Shown: positions 1 to 7,943, numbered from the stretch's first letter. The stretch is DNA of 32,823 nt from Clostridiales bacterium (GCA_030156665.1 JASGMB010000050.1:1-32823); one strand, 5' to 3'. Notes: generated by a model from the letters alone, not told the origin. Program-made: numbers and translations.

Positions 1-2
1 CT

Positions 3-158
3 ACAAACCTTGAAGCTGTCACCGCTCAGTACGTGGATGTGCGGCTGGACAGAAAAAAGGCCGTGCTGGACACCTACCACAATGCCCTGCATCCGCAAGA
101 AGTTGTAAAACCAATAGCTAAAAAGCCTAAGAAAAAGAACCGGGATATGGAGAGGTAA
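3..158 (+). CDS. C-terminal end of an unrecognised protein (5' end outside window)
   Basis: An open frame runs from the window edge to a TAA at 156-158 and gives 51 residues ending in a lysine-rich tail (KKPKKKNRDMER). I do not recognise the family. Base use is clearly richer in G and C than in the genes to the right, with codons such as CTG, GCC, GTG and CGG. That is how genes of conjugative or mobilisable elements often look in AT-rich Clostridia. The position just inside a truncated tRNA-Ser (1225-1284) fits an integrated element. The mobile-element origin is inference; only the open frame, stop and base composition are seen. Confidence 0.5.
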   Translation, partial: TNLEAVTAQYVDVRLDRKKAVLDTYHNALHPQEVVKPIAKKPKKKNRDMER

Positions 159-163
159 TTGGG

Positions 164-192
164 TGGACAACGACTAGAAATTGGCATATAAT
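164..192 (+). promoter_or_regulatory. Sigma-A promoter for the DUF2807-like gene
   Basis: TGGACA at 164-169 and a perfect TATAAT at 187-192 are separated by 17 bases. The pair lies about 60 bases upstream of the start at 250, where a GAGGAGG ribosome site precedes the ATG. Confidence 0.55.
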
Positions 193-249
193 AAATATGG
201 ATATATCATCCATTTTAGTGTGTAGTTTCTACAGAGGAGGGATATTTAA

Positions 250-1140
250 ATGAAAAAAGTTTTTTCTAATCAGGAAATCCTCATTTTAAGTGACAAGGAA
301 TTTACAAGAAACGATGGAGGTATTTTAATTTTTGCTGATGGAAGTTATGTTGATATATATTCTCGCAAAATAGTCAATAAGGGATCAGGCAAAATCATTA
401 TTAAGGATTTACCACTTTGGCCTAGTATGGCAGATATTATACGCAATCAGCAAACGTATAAAGAAATAAGGCATCTTATTGTACATGGTGGTATGAATAA
501 TATCGTTATCGTTCCTAATGATAGCGACGATTGCATAGTGTCTTTGGGTGGAAGTGAGGATTTTGTTAACAATTCTTTCATTGAACAGCACGAAGACCAT
601 CTATACATTGAAACACCACGGAGTAACAGCAATGTACACATAAATGTTAGTTCTATATGGGTTAATGGAAGACGTGTTCCTCCTAAATTGGACAACGACT
701 TTGGTTATATTGAAATTAAGGCACAAAACCTACAGAGCCTTTTTGTAACAGGTAATGGTACCGGAGAAATATATTCTGAGCTCCCTTTACAAACACTACG
801 AACAGAAATTAAAGGTTCTTCATCATTGGATTTAATCCAAGTTAGTCAAGCAGATATTAAAATTACAGGCAGTGGTAGTGTATCAATCGAAAATTTGTGT
901 GGTAACTTGTCTGGAACAATATCAGGCTCTGGCAATATTACTATATTGGACGGCAACGCAGAAGAAGTAGATGTATCTGTTAGTGGTTCTGGAGACCTAG
1001 TTGCTGGCATCACTGCTAAAATAGCTCGATTATCCTTATCTGGTTCAGGTACTATAATCGTTGCACACGTTCTTGACGAATCGATTGAACAGAAAACCGG
1101 CTCTGGCATACTTAAAATCATAAAAAAAGGCTGTATTTAA
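250..1140 (+). CDS. DUF2807 (GIN / putative auto-transporter adhesin head)-like protein
   Basis: The protein has 296 residues, with a GAGGAGG ribosome site 8-10 bases before the ATG. The N-terminal third is not recognisable. From about residue 160 to 290 the chain is a ladder of short beta repeats carrying glycine-serine turns (GSGSV, GSGNI, GSGDL, SGSGTI, TGSGIL) at intervals of about 20 residues. This is the signature of the DUF2807/GIN head domain, a right-handed beta-helix-like fold. No signal peptide or membrane segment is visible, so a cytoplasmic location is likely here, unlike many family members. It has its own promoter and sits alone between an element-type gene and a tRNA fragment, so it is probably cargo of that element. 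The function is unknown. Confidence 0.6.
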   Translation: MKKVFSNQEILILSDKEFTRNDGGILIFADGSYVDIYSRKIVNKGSGKIIIKDLPLWPSMADIIRNQQTYKEIRHLIVHGGMNNIVIVPNDSDDCIVSLGGSEDFVNNSFIEQHEDHLYIETPRSNSNVHINVSSIWVNGRRVPPKLDNDFGYIEIKAQNLQSLFVTGNGTGEIYSELPLQTLRTEIKGSSSLDLIQVSQADIKITGSGSVSIENLCGNLSGTISGSGNITILDGNAEEVDVSVSGSGDLVAGITAKIARLSLSGSGTIIVAHVLDESIEQKTGSGILKIIKKGCI

Positions 1141-1224
1141 AATGTTATCATGTTGTAAAATTGTTATCAAACTGTCCCGGACAACAAAATAAAAAGATAT
1201 GCTGGCATATAAAGCTACTTTGAA

Positions 1225-1284
1225 AAATTCCTGTAAAGTAACGGTTAACGCCGTTCGGGGGTTCGAATCCCTCTCTCTCCGCCA
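1225..1284 (+). other. Detached 3' half of a tRNA-Ser gene (attR-type scar)
   Basis: The segment holds the 3' side of an anticodon stem (TTCCTG), a long variable arm (AACGGTTAACGCCGTT), the T arm GGGGGTTCGAATCCC and acceptor TCTCTCC with GCCA. The last 25 bases match the intact tRNA-Ser at 18588-18679 almost exactly, but the variable arm differs, so it comes from another serine tRNA. The stem sequence fits a GCU anticodon, though the anticodon itself is absent. Nothing to the left can pair to complete the cloverleaf. A break in the anticodon loop is the usual crossover point of tyrosine recombinases that integrate in tRNA genes. The whole tRNA should lie to the left of this window. Confidence 0.75.
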
Positions 1285-1379
1285 GTTCCAATATACGTTT
1301 ATTTATAATGAATAGTCTATAAAAATTTCCTTAACGATGAATAAAAGAAAAAATAAAACAAATAGCTAAAAATAGCTAT

Positions 1380-1413
1380 AAGCCTGGTGTTTAGTACATT
1401 GGGCTTTTTCTTT
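1380..1413 (+). terminator. Rho-independent terminator
   Basis: The arms AAGCC and GGGCTT are followed by TTTTTC, about 100 bases beyond the tRNA-Ser fragment. It probably is the old terminator of that tRNA gene. The stem is short, so confidence is moderate. Confidence 0.5.
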
Positions 1414-1603
1414 ATGTATTTTATACTAAATACATAATAAGTAAATATTTCTAATTATAGCTATTTATATTCAATTATAAATGTTATAATAAACTTAATT
1501 AAAACATTGTCTATATTACAAAATTATACAGATCTTATCGTATAAATTTGCCTATAGGTGTTGTGGGAATTTTAAAGGAGTCTATCGCATAAAATTATCA
1601 TAA

Positions 1604-1801
1604 ATAGAAATATTTCAAAATGGAGGATATGGACAAAGAATTATTTCCTACAACATTAGTAAAATTGAAGATGAAGAATTTAGCAACTTCTTAGATGAGC
1701 CATTATATGATCAGTTATGTGAAGATATTGCAATAGAAGATATTGCAATATTGGATATAGCAGGAGATGAATTTAATCTTGAAAAGATTATTTGTTTATG
1801 A
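1604..1801 (+). pseudogene. Open frame without a start codon, probable gene remnant
   Basis: Sixty-five codons are open between TAA at 1601 and TGA at 1799-1801, with no ATG, GTG or usable TTG near the beginning. The product is acidic and coding-like, and contains an internal near-repeat (EDIA-IEDIA-ILDIAG). I do not recognise it. A GGAGG at 1622-1626 feeds a different, shorter frame starting at ATG 1618. It may be the tail of a gene broken by the neighbouring integration events, or chance. Confidence 0.25.
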
Positions 1802-1830
1802 TTTATTAAAACAAGAGAGGAGTATGAGTT

Positions 1831-2415
1831 ATCAAAGAAGTATTAAATAAAAATAGTACAGGAGATAATGCCCAAAATTCAAATAATATTAAATATTTAA
1901 TATTGGCCATTTATGCCTTTTCTTTTATCATATTTGGTTTTTTAGTAGACACACCGACAGAGATCATGAGAGGACTTTATCAGATTATAAAAGAACCCGG
2001 TTTACTGATTACCGATTACATTGCTATTGGAGGAATAGGGGCAACTTTTATTAATGCTGGATTACTAATGCTTATATCTATCTTTATACTGTACAAATTA
2101 AAAATTAACATTAGTGGCGTTTCCATTGCCGCAGTATTTTTAATGGCCGGGTTTGCGCTTTTTGGAAAAAATCTTTTTAATGTTTGGTTAATCATTATAG
2201 GTGTATTTTTATATGCAAAAATGCAAAAAGATAAATTCTCAAAATACATTTATATCGCTCTGTTTGGTACAAGTATGGCACCTACCATTACAGAGATTAT
2301 GTTCAGCATAAACCAACCTATGCTGATTAGAATATTTTTAAGCATTTTTATTGGATTGAGCATAGGTTTTATTTTACCCCCATTGTCTGGATTTGGAGCA
2401 CCGGTAATAATATGA
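1831..2415 (+). CDS. DUF1576 membrane protein, N-terminal half (split gene)
   Basis: This is a polytopic membrane protein of the DUF1576 family, function unknown. Recognisable pieces are the first membrane span with FGFLVDTP, then DYIAIGGIGATFINAG, GFALFGKNLFN and LFGTSMAPTITE. Coding clearly continues upstream of the first possible TTG (1903): from 1828 the frame is open and gives a plausible N-terminus (IKEVLNKNS... then KYLILAIYAF). The ribosome site GAGAGGAG (1815-1822) points to an ATC codon at 1831, 8 bases away, with no ATG, GTG or TTG in frame there. The frame stops at 2415 just after ILPPLSGFGAP. The next frame supplies the second half, so the two ORFs are one gene family member in two pieces. 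Confidence 0.7.
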   Translation: MKEVLNKNSTGDNAQNSNNIKYLILAIYAFSFIIFGFLVDTPTEIMRGLYQIIKEPGLLITDYIAIGGIGATFINAGLLMLISIFILYKLKINISGVSIAAVFLMAGFALFGKNLFNVWLIIIGVFLYAKMQKDKFSKYIYIALFGTSMAPTITEIMFSINQPMLIRIFLSIFIGLSIGFILPPLSGFGAPVII

Positions 2416-2993
2416 CCTTAGGGCTATATTTGATTGTGCTTTTTGTTTCAATGATCATTACCGGATTTTATTTAAATGGAAAATCTTTTAAAAATGTGAC
2501 GAACATTTTTTCATATTCAGGAAGGCTGGTAAGTGATTTTGTGATATTGGAAGGATTTGGTGCCACTTTAATCAATATGGGACTAAACGGTCTGATAGGT
2601 ATAACTTATATTATATCGGTTAGCGGAGACTTCAACGGTCCTACAATAGGTGGGATACTTACCATTGTAGGTTTCGGAGCTTTTGGGAAGCACGTTAAAA
2701 ATATGATCCCTATCTTTTTAGGTGTTTTTTTAGGAAGTTTAACTAAAATATGGAGTATCAACGATCCCTCTATATTATTGGCGGCATTATTTGGCACTGC
2801 TCTTGCACCTATTGCCGGTGAATTTGGATGGAAATATGGTGTGCTGGCAGGTTTTATAAATTCTTCAGTAGTTTTAAATGTGGGTGTCTTGCATGGCGGG
2901 TTAAATTTATACAATACCGGATTTGCCGCAGGCATAGTTGCTGCAACTTTAATTCCAATTATTGAAGCTTTCAGAAAGGATGATACTGAATGA
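2412..2993 (+). CDS. DUF1576 membrane protein, C-terminal half (split gene)
   Basis: The 193 residues overlap the previous ORF by 4 bases (ATGA). The sequence repeats the plan of the first half: EGFGATLINMG, GFGAFGKHVKN, LFGTALAPIAGEFG. It then adds a segment ending in HGGLNLYNTGFAAG that the first half lacks. By that internal symmetry, and from memory of single-chain family members, a piece of about 30-45 codons was probably lost at the junction around 2395-2415, shifting the frame. No good ribosome site stands before ATG 2412, so it would be made, if at all, by translational coupling. It ends in an ATGA overlap with the next gene. Confidence 0.65.
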   Translation: MTLGLYLIVLFVSMIITGFYLNGKSFKNVTNIFSYSGRLVSDFVILEGFGATLINMGLNGLIGITYIISVSGDFNGPTIGGILTIVGFGAFGKHVKNMIPIFLGVFLGSLTKIWSINDPSILLAALFGTALAPIAGEFGWKYGVLAGFINSSVVLNVGVLHGGLNLYNTGFAAGIVAATLIPIIEAFRKDDTE

Positions 2994-3331
2994 AACACAA
3001 CAGAAAAAGAGTATCTAAAATAGCAGATGAGTTAATTACTTATTTGTTTTCAATAGGCGCCACAGACATCAATGTCAATATACAAGAAAGAAAAGAGGAT
3101 TTTAAGATACTAATAACAAGCAATTATAAATATAATCAGAAAAAGAAAATCGACAGATTAATTAAAGCTTTAAAATCTCCAAAACAGGAAGAAATTGAAG
3201 AATATTACTGGGAACTAACAGGAGATTCGGATGTAGGAACAGAGCTTCCATTGGTGGGCATGATGATTGATAAAGCAGAAATTGATCTGGCTGATAATAC
3301 TTTAGATATAGTGTTATATCGATATAAATAA
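2990..3331 (+). CDS. Conserved hypothetical protein encoded with DUF1576
   Basis: A soluble protein of 113 residues, with no signal peptide or membrane span. The N-terminus is basic (MKHNRKRVSKIADELITYL) and the rest mixes charged beta and helical stretches (TDINVNIQERKEDFKI, ELPLVGMMIDKAEI). Its ATG overlaps the DUF1576 stop by 4 bases, so translation is coupled and it probably works with that membrane protein. I recognise no catalytic motif. The fold pattern, an N-terminal helix followed by strands, resembles small ATPase-like or sensor domains only loosely, so no function is assigned. Confidence 0.55.
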   Translation: MKHNRKRVSKIADELITYLFSIGATDINVNIQERKEDFKILITSNYKYNQKKKIDRLIKALKSPKQEEIEEYYWELTGDSDVGTELPLVGMMIDKAEIDLADNTLDIVLYRYK

Positions 3332-3472
3332 TCTAAGTGTTTTATTTCTCCAGAGGAATTATTCCACTGGCTGAAAAAACAGAATTGATTATATTCATAG
3401 ATGAGTGGTTGATGCATGCTAGCGCATACTGTATGTGAGTAAAATAGGACGTGGCAGACAGGAGGGGTATTT

Positions 3473-4630
3473 ATTAAGAAGTATATTATAGGGATAATGG
3501 TTGTATTGATCCTTTTATCTACAATCGGGTCAGTCGGTGCAGAAGAAGTCAATCTTAATACGTTAGTATTTATTGTAACAAATGATGAGATGGTTTCTTT
3601 TTCAGATGTGCAGCCTGTGCTTATTCATGGTAAACCCTATGTTCCCATGAGTTTTTTTACAGAGGTATTAGGAGAAAATATAATATGGAATGAATTGTCA
3701 CAGAATTTATTCATTATGAAGAACAATAAGATTTTGATTGTAAAGGTTGACAAGCATGCTATTTCTACCGAAAGTGAGGATTTTCCTTTCGATTTCTTTA
3801 TGAGAGACGGTAAAGTAATGGCTTCCTATAAATTTGTAGGTCAATATTTGGGGTATGATTTTTCATTTATCCCCGAGGGTACTATTGCACGTATCAAAAA
3901 TAAAAATGCTTTACTGAGTGATGAAGAAATCTATAGTAAATATAAGGAAATGATAGAGGAAAAAAAACAGAGACTTATAGAAGAAGAAGAAAGAAAAAAA
4001 GTTGAAGCCGCAAATGCTAAGAAAACGATATACTTGACATTTGATGATGGACCCAATCAATATACGCTTAAAATTTTAGATACTTTAAAAGAATATCATG
4101 CCAAAGCGACATTTTTTATGTTAGAAGGTAATATGAAAAAAAATCGGGAAATTGTTAAGAGAATTATTGAAGAAGGGCATGCAGTGGGTTTGCATGGTGT
4201 GACCCATGTGAAAGAAAAAGTGTATGCCTCAACCCATTCTATTCTAAATGAAATGAATATTGCAAACAATACTTTGGAAAAACTGACAGATCAAAGAACA
4301 TTATTGGTACGTGTTCCCTATGGCAGTAAACCGTATATGAAAAAAGAACAATTAGAGGCACTAGAATCCTGGGGATATCGTATGTGGGATTGGAATGTTG
4401 ACAGCGGAGATAGCAGGAAATCCAATATGCCTCCTGATACAATTGTAGATTCCACAAAAGCTCAGATTAATCAAATTCAAAAATCACAAAAAACGCCCGT
4501 TGTTCTTTTTCACGACCTAAAAACGACATCGCAGGCTTTACCGACACTATTAGAATATTTAAATGATAATGATTATGATATAAAGCCTATTACTCCTGAT
4601 TTACAGCCTATGAATTGGTGGGAGAATTAG
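3473..4630 (+). CDS. Secreted polysaccharide deacetylase with copper-amine-oxidase-like N-terminal domain
   Basis: A carbohydrate esterase 4 (NodB) enzyme, expected to remove acetyl groups from peptidoglycan or another amino-sugar polymer outside the cell. Counting from ATG 3497, residues 20-135 look like the copper amine oxidase N-terminal type used as a wall-binding module, 140-175 form a charged coiled coil (EEKKQRLIEEEERKK), and 177-365 are NodB. All five motifs are present: TFDDGP (181-186), HGVTH (H233, H237, metal ligands), RVPYGS (272-277), DWNVDSGD (298-305) and LFHD (337-340). AGGAGGGG ends at 3467, and coding from ATT 3473 restores the basic start of a signal peptide (IKKYIIGIMVVLILLSTIGSVGA). 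ATG 3497 would lose it, so an ATT start is likely. Confidence 0.85.
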   Translation: MKKYIIGIMVVLILLSTIGSVGAEEVNLNTLVFIVTNDEMVSFSDVQPVLIHGKPYVPMSFFTEVLGENIIWNELSQNLFIMKNNKILIVKVDKHAISTESEDFPFDFFMRDGKVMASYKFVGQYLGYDFSFIPEGTIARIKNKNALLSDEEIYSKYKEMIEEKKQRLIEEEERKKVEAANAKKTIYLTFDDGPNQYTLKILDTLKEYHAKATFFMLEGNMKKNREIVKRIIEEGHAVGLHGVTHVKEKVYASTHSILNEMNIANNTLEKLTDQRTLLVRVPYGSKPYMKKEQLEALESWGYRMWDWNVDSGDSRKSNMPPDTIVDSTKAQINQIQKSQKTPVVLFHDLKTTSQALPTLLEYLNDNDYDIKPITPDLQPMNWWEN

Positions 4631-4683
4631 GTACGACAGAGGAGGGACGGTTTGCATTGTAAAACCATTCCTTCTTGTCGTAC
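4631..4683 (+). repeat. Long imperfect inverted repeat after the deacetylase gene
   Basis: GTACGACA...GGTTT and AAACC...TGTCGTAC pair over about 22 positions with one bulge and one mismatch. Several pairs are G-U, which suggests selection on an RNA stem. The loop is about 9 bases. There is no U run after it, so it is not a standard terminator. It starts one base after the stop codon. Confidence 0.5.
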
Positions 4684-4690
4684 TGCCATA

Positions 4691-4825
4691 CTATAGGTTA
4701 TTTTCAGCTGTCTTTGTACTGCCTTCTTTTATTTGAGTGATTTCTTCTTGTAAGCTAACCATAGTATTTTTTAGTTCTTCCATTACTTTGTTAGATTGTT
4801 CTCTTTCTGCCTTAAGTTTGGAACT
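4691..4825 (-). pseudogene. C-terminal coiled-coil remnant of an unrecognised protein
   Basis: On the minus strand 44 codons are open from AGT (4823-4825) to TAG (4691-4693), with an in-frame TGA just upstream and no start codon at its head. The product is a heptad-like coil (VMEELKNTMVSLQEEITQIKE). It looks like the tail of a phage- or plasmid-type protein, but this is a guess. No ribosome site or promoter serves it. Confidence 0.3.
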
Positions 4826-4918
4826 TCAGTATAGGTGAAGTCCAAATGACATTGGATTTTGTAATCTATTTTTAATCGGATGTTCACACTTTGTTCACAC
4901 ATTATATACATTTAAATG

Positions 4919-4963
4919 TTACCATATATATAAACTACAACCAATACATAATACCTTTTTCAT
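4919..4963 (-). CDS. Tiny ORF with strong ribosome site (14 codons)
   Basis: On the minus strand TAAGGAGG stands 5 bases before an ATG at 4963 and opens MKKVLCIGCSLYIW followed by TAA. Just upstream a second strong site (GGAGGGG) precedes another mini-ORF (MKILYK). Two ribosome sites with very short frames suggest either a leader peptide or the broken N-terminus of a larger gene. No downstream reading frame continues it. Confidence 0.2.
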   Translation of the reverse strand: MKKVLCIGCSLYIW

Positions 4964-5022
4964 ATTTTCCTCCTTATTTATATAAAATTTTCATATAAAT
5001 AAATGCCCCTCCTTATATATAT

Positions 5023-5055
5023 AAAGTCGACTGTGAACGTACAGGTCGACTTTTT
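5023..5055 (+). terminator. Terminator hairpin, possibly bidirectional
   Basis: AAAGTCGAC and GTCGACTTT are perfect complementary arms around a 13-base loop, followed by a T run. The reverse strand also ends in A/T-rich flanks, so it could serve both directions. No clear gene lies immediately upstream on the plus strand. Confidence 0.6.
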
Positions 5056-5149
5056 CATTATTAAAAATAGCTTGTGCAAAAAATTGTGGATAAAATGAAA
5101 TTGTGGTGCGGTAGCATATTTAAAAATTTGTATGTTTAAATAGATGTGA

Positions 5150-5180
5150 TTGGGCTATCGAGTAGCCCATTTATATTTTT
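5150..5180 (+). terminator. Terminator hairpin at the 3' end of the minus-strand membrane gene
   Basis: TGGGCTA and TAGCCCA form a perfect stem with a 5-base loop. The T-rich tail lies on the plus-strand side, overlapping the stop of the minus-strand gene at 5179. It probably acts as a shared terminator between converging transcripts. Confidence 0.5.
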
Positions 5181-5652
5181 AGGATTTTATATACTTCAAG
5201 ACAGTTTGAAGGTCAATTTTATTAAAAAGCTCTTTTACTTCTAGATGCGGTATATTGGTTTTTGGGATACTAGATGCAAAAAAAGTAAGGATAATAACCA
5301 TCAGAAAACCGGATATCAATTGTGCTATCAAAAAATGTTTTAGCAAGGAACCTTTTTTGGTAAAAGATATTATAGTACCCAAAATAATGGCATAGGGTAT
5401 ATAAAGAATGGTATAGTTTGCTATAAGTCGTATTAATTCTTTTATTGGTACATCAAGAAATCTTACCACATCTAAGACAATATAAATGATCGGGAAACAA
5501 CCAAAAAACCATCCTATGCAAGTTAGAATCAATCTGTTTTTTTTATTAGATTTTCTGCTTTTCCTCTTTCGGGCAGTATTTGAAGATGAACGAGTGTTGT
5601 TATTGGTTTGAACGCTTTTACGTGTACGTTGCTGTTTTTTTGACTTATGCAT
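5179..5652 (-). CDS. Small basic membrane protein of unknown function
   Basis: The protein has 157 residues. The first 40 are extremely rich in Lys, Arg, Ser, Thr and Asn (KKQQRTRKS...RKRKSRKSNKK), with no hydrophobic residues to speak of. Three or four membrane spans follow: about 42-66, 78-95 and 108-127. A basic cytosolic tail before a membrane domain could bind nucleic acid or acidic lipids; this is inference. AGGTAGGG stands about 7 bases before the ATG, and a TATACT -10 box lies about 30 bases further out. It stands alone, divergent from the sigma-54 activator. I do not recognise the family. Confidence 0.6.
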   Translation of the reverse strand: MHKSKKQQRTRKSVQTNNNTRSSSNTARKRKSRKSNKKNRLILTCIGWFFGCFPIIYIVLDVVRFLDVPIKELIRLIANYTILYIPYAIILGTIISFTKKGSLLKHFLIAQLISGFLMVIILTFFASSIPKTNIPHLEVKELFNKIDLQTVLKYIKS

Positions 5653-5798
5653 GTTGGAACCCTACCTTTTTTGACATTAGTATACCATAATCATTGCTTG
5701 TTAAAAACCATGCTTTTTTCCTATAAAAGAATCTTCATTTTTGAAACTTTTAGCGACTAGAACAATATTTTTACAAGCATAACAGGTAATATTAGTAT

Positions 5799-5843
5799 TT
5801 GAAGATATTTGTAAAGTATAGTAATATGAAAGTAATCATATTA
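5799..5843 (+). promoter_or_regulatory. Sigma-A promoter and palindrome upstream of the sigma-54 activator
   Basis: TTGAAG (5799-5804) and TAATAT (5822-5827) are 17 bases apart. A perfect inverted repeat, TAATATGA-6-TCATATTA (5822-5843), overlaps the -10 box and the expected start point, where a repressor would act. The promoter is about 75 bases upstream of the coding start. Confidence 0.45.
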
Positions 5844-5917
5844 ATGTTTAGAAAGGCAGCGTATAGGTTTAATAAGTTCGTAGTAAAACTGCCAATCTAT
5901 TGGTTGGAGGGATTGAA

Positions 5918-7930
5918 TTGCCCGGGAAAAGGCTGTTAAGCAAGAATAAAAATTTTATAAAAGCATGGGAATTGTTTACTTCGCAGGGAATTTTAAAAAG
6001 AGAATTGATAAGAGACGTAATTGCTGACTCATGGTTGCGCAGCAAAGCATGTCATGTAGATCCGCTAACTAAAAATATCAAAATCAAGCTGAACGATGAA
6101 CAATTGGCAAAAAGACGTCAGCAGTTTAAACGCTTACTTAAGACGGCAAAGCATTTTATGGAAAGCTTGCATAAGATAGTAGGAAGCACAGGGCTTATTG
6201 TCAGATTAACCGACCGAGACGGTTACATTTTAGAATGCATCGGAGATATGGAATTGATTGAAAGATACGGTAATCTAAATTTATATATCGGCTGTAATGT
6301 GAAAGAGGAAGAGATTGGAACAAATGCAATAGGAACAGCTTTGGCAATCGGTATGCCCATACAAGTATTGGGAGCGGAGCACTATTGCAAACAGTATCAT
6401 AATTGGACTTCTTCGGCATGTCCGATACGAGATGAAAAAGGAGAAATTCTCGGCGTATTAAGCATGACCGGCCCTTGTGAAAATGTCCACCCCCATACTT
6501 TAGGTATGGTGCTTGCAGCAGCTGAATCAATAGAAAATGAAATGAAGCTGGAACAGACAAATAAACAATTGAAGACAGCAAACAAACACTTTTACGCGAT
6601 TATGGAATCCATTTCGGAAGGGTTGATTACCATTGACAATAGAGGGATTGTCATGGATATCAATCTGTTTGCGCGAAGATTTTTATCATTAAATGAAGAG
6701 GATATCGTTGGAAAAAGTATAAATATTATTTTAGATAAAACAAATACAAATAAGATATTAAAAATTATCAGTAATGGTAAGAAGTATGAGGAATCTGAAG
6801 TGTATTTCAAAACCAAGAGCGGCAGAAAGATCTACTGTATCATTAGTGTAACCCCTATCAAGGATACGTCTACTCACGAGGTGGAAGGAATCGTTATTAC
6901 TTTTAAAGAAGCACGAAAAGTGCACAAGCTGGTTAATAAAATCGTAGGTGCAGAAGCCATATATACTTTTGAAGATATATTAGGTGAAAGTAAAAAAATT
7001 AAGGATACTATCAAATTGGCATCTGCTGCAGCTAATAGTGATGCTACAATACTTTTATTAGGGGAAAGCGGTACGGGAAAGGAGATGTTTGCGCACAGTA
7101 TACACAACAAAAGTCCCCGTAGGAATAAACCTTTTGTATTCTTAAACTGTGCCGCCATACCCAGGGACTTGGTAGCAACAGAGCTTTTTGGATATGTTGA
7201 AGGTGCTTTTACCGGTGCGAAAAGAGGAGGGCATCCAGGTAAATTTGAACTTGCCGATGGTGGAACAATCTTTCTTGATGAAATCGGAGATATGCCATTA
7301 GAAACCCAGACCAATCTGCTCAGAGTGTTGGAGACAAAGGAGGTTGTGAGAATAGGTGGTCATCATGTTATTCCTACAAATGTTCGTGTAATTGCTGCAA
7401 CACATAAAGACTTAAAAAAAGAAGTGGAGCTAGGGAATTTTAGAAGAGATTTGTTTTACCGGCTCAATGTAATGCCTATTCATATACCACCTATACGAAA
7501 CAGAAGAAAAGATATAAAAATATTTATTGATTATTTTTTGGAGAAAATTAGTACCAATCTGGGTAAAAAAATTAATGGGGTAAGTGATAGTTTCTATGAA
7601 GGAATGATGAATTATTCCTGGCCCGGAAATGTTAGGGAATTGCAAAATGTTATGCAGCTTGCAATTAACATTGTAGATAATCATGGGGTATTGGAATATG
7701 AACATTTACCCAGCCATATGAAGTTAAAAGACACTGCAAAAGATACTCCGCAAAATCATGGGTTAAGTAAAGAACTCCTTACTTTAGAAGAGATTGAGAG
7801 GATTGCCATTTCAAAAACAATTCGAGAAGTAGATGGAAATATGGCATTGGCAGCAAAAATTCTTGGTATTGGACGAAGTACTTTATACCGAAAAATGGAC
7901 AAGTATCAATTATTTGATGTATTAAAATGA
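5918..7930 (+). CDS. Sigma-54-dependent transcriptional activator (AcoR/DhaR type)
   Basis: A bacterial enhancer-binding protein that remodels sigma-54 RNA polymerase with ATP. TTG 5918, 6 bases after TTGGAGGG, is the better start than TTG 5900, giving 670 residues. Numbered from 5900: 60-215 is a GAF-like AcoR sensor with IGTNAIGTAL and SSACPIRDEKG; 228-340 is a PAS domain; 356-585 is the AAA+ domain with Walker A GESGTGKE (388-395), the sigma-54 contact loop GAFTGA (435-440), Walker B GTIFLDE (455-461) and FRRDLFYRL (514-522). A Fis-type helix-turn-helix spans 643-668 (GNMALAAKILGIGRSTLYRK). All key residues are present, so it should be active. The signal is unknown. It lies directly upstream of the antiporter operon, which carries a -24/-12 promoter and likely binding palindromes, so that operon is its probable target. 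Confidence 0.92.
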   Translation: MPGKRLLSKNKNFIKAWELFTSQGILKRELIRDVIADSWLRSKACHVDPLTKNIKIKLNDEQLAKRRQQFKRLLKTAKHFMESLHKIVGSTGLIVRLTDRDGYILECIGDMELIERYGNLNLYIGCNVKEEEIGTNAIGTALAIGMPIQVLGAEHYCKQYHNWTSSACPIRDEKGEILGVLSMTGPCENVHPHTLGMVLAAAESIENEMKLEQTNKQLKTANKHFYAIMESISEGLITIDNRGIVMDINLFARRFLSLNEEDIVGKSINIILDKTNTNKILKIISNGKKYEESEVYFKTKSGRKIYCIISVTPIKDTSTHEVEGIVITFKEARKVHKLVNKIVGAEAIYTFEDILGESKKIKDTIKLASAAANSDATILLLGESGTGKEMFAHSIHNKSPRRNKPFVFLNCAAIPRDLVATELFGYVEGAFTGAKRGGHPGKFELADGGTIFLDEIGDMPLETQTNLLRVLETKEVVRIGGHHVIPTNVRVIAATHKDLKKEVELGNFRRDLFYRLNVMPIHIPPIRNRRKDIKIFIDYFLEKISTNLGKKINGVSDSFYEGMMNYSWPGNVRELQNVMQLAINIVDNHGVLEYEHLPSHMKLKDTAKDTPQNHGLSKELLTLEEIERIAISKTIREVDGNMALAAKILGIGRSTLYRKMDKYQLFDVLK

Positions 7931-7943
7931 TACACATGTATCA
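7928..7943 (+). promoter_or_regulatory. Upstream activator site 1 (palindrome)
   Basis: TGATACA-CA-TGTATCA is a perfect inverted repeat that includes the stop codon of the activator. It is centred about 179 bases upstream of the GG of the -24/-12 promoter, within the usual range for enhancer-binding proteins. Confidence 0.6.

Noticed and set aside
1225-1284. Complete tRNA gene at the left edge
   Set aside because: No 5' acceptor strand or D arm can be found upstream within 60 bases.
2606-2998. 130-codon minus-strand ORF opposite the DUF1576 half
   Set aside because: Shadow of the plus-strand membrane protein; no ribosome site or family resemblance.
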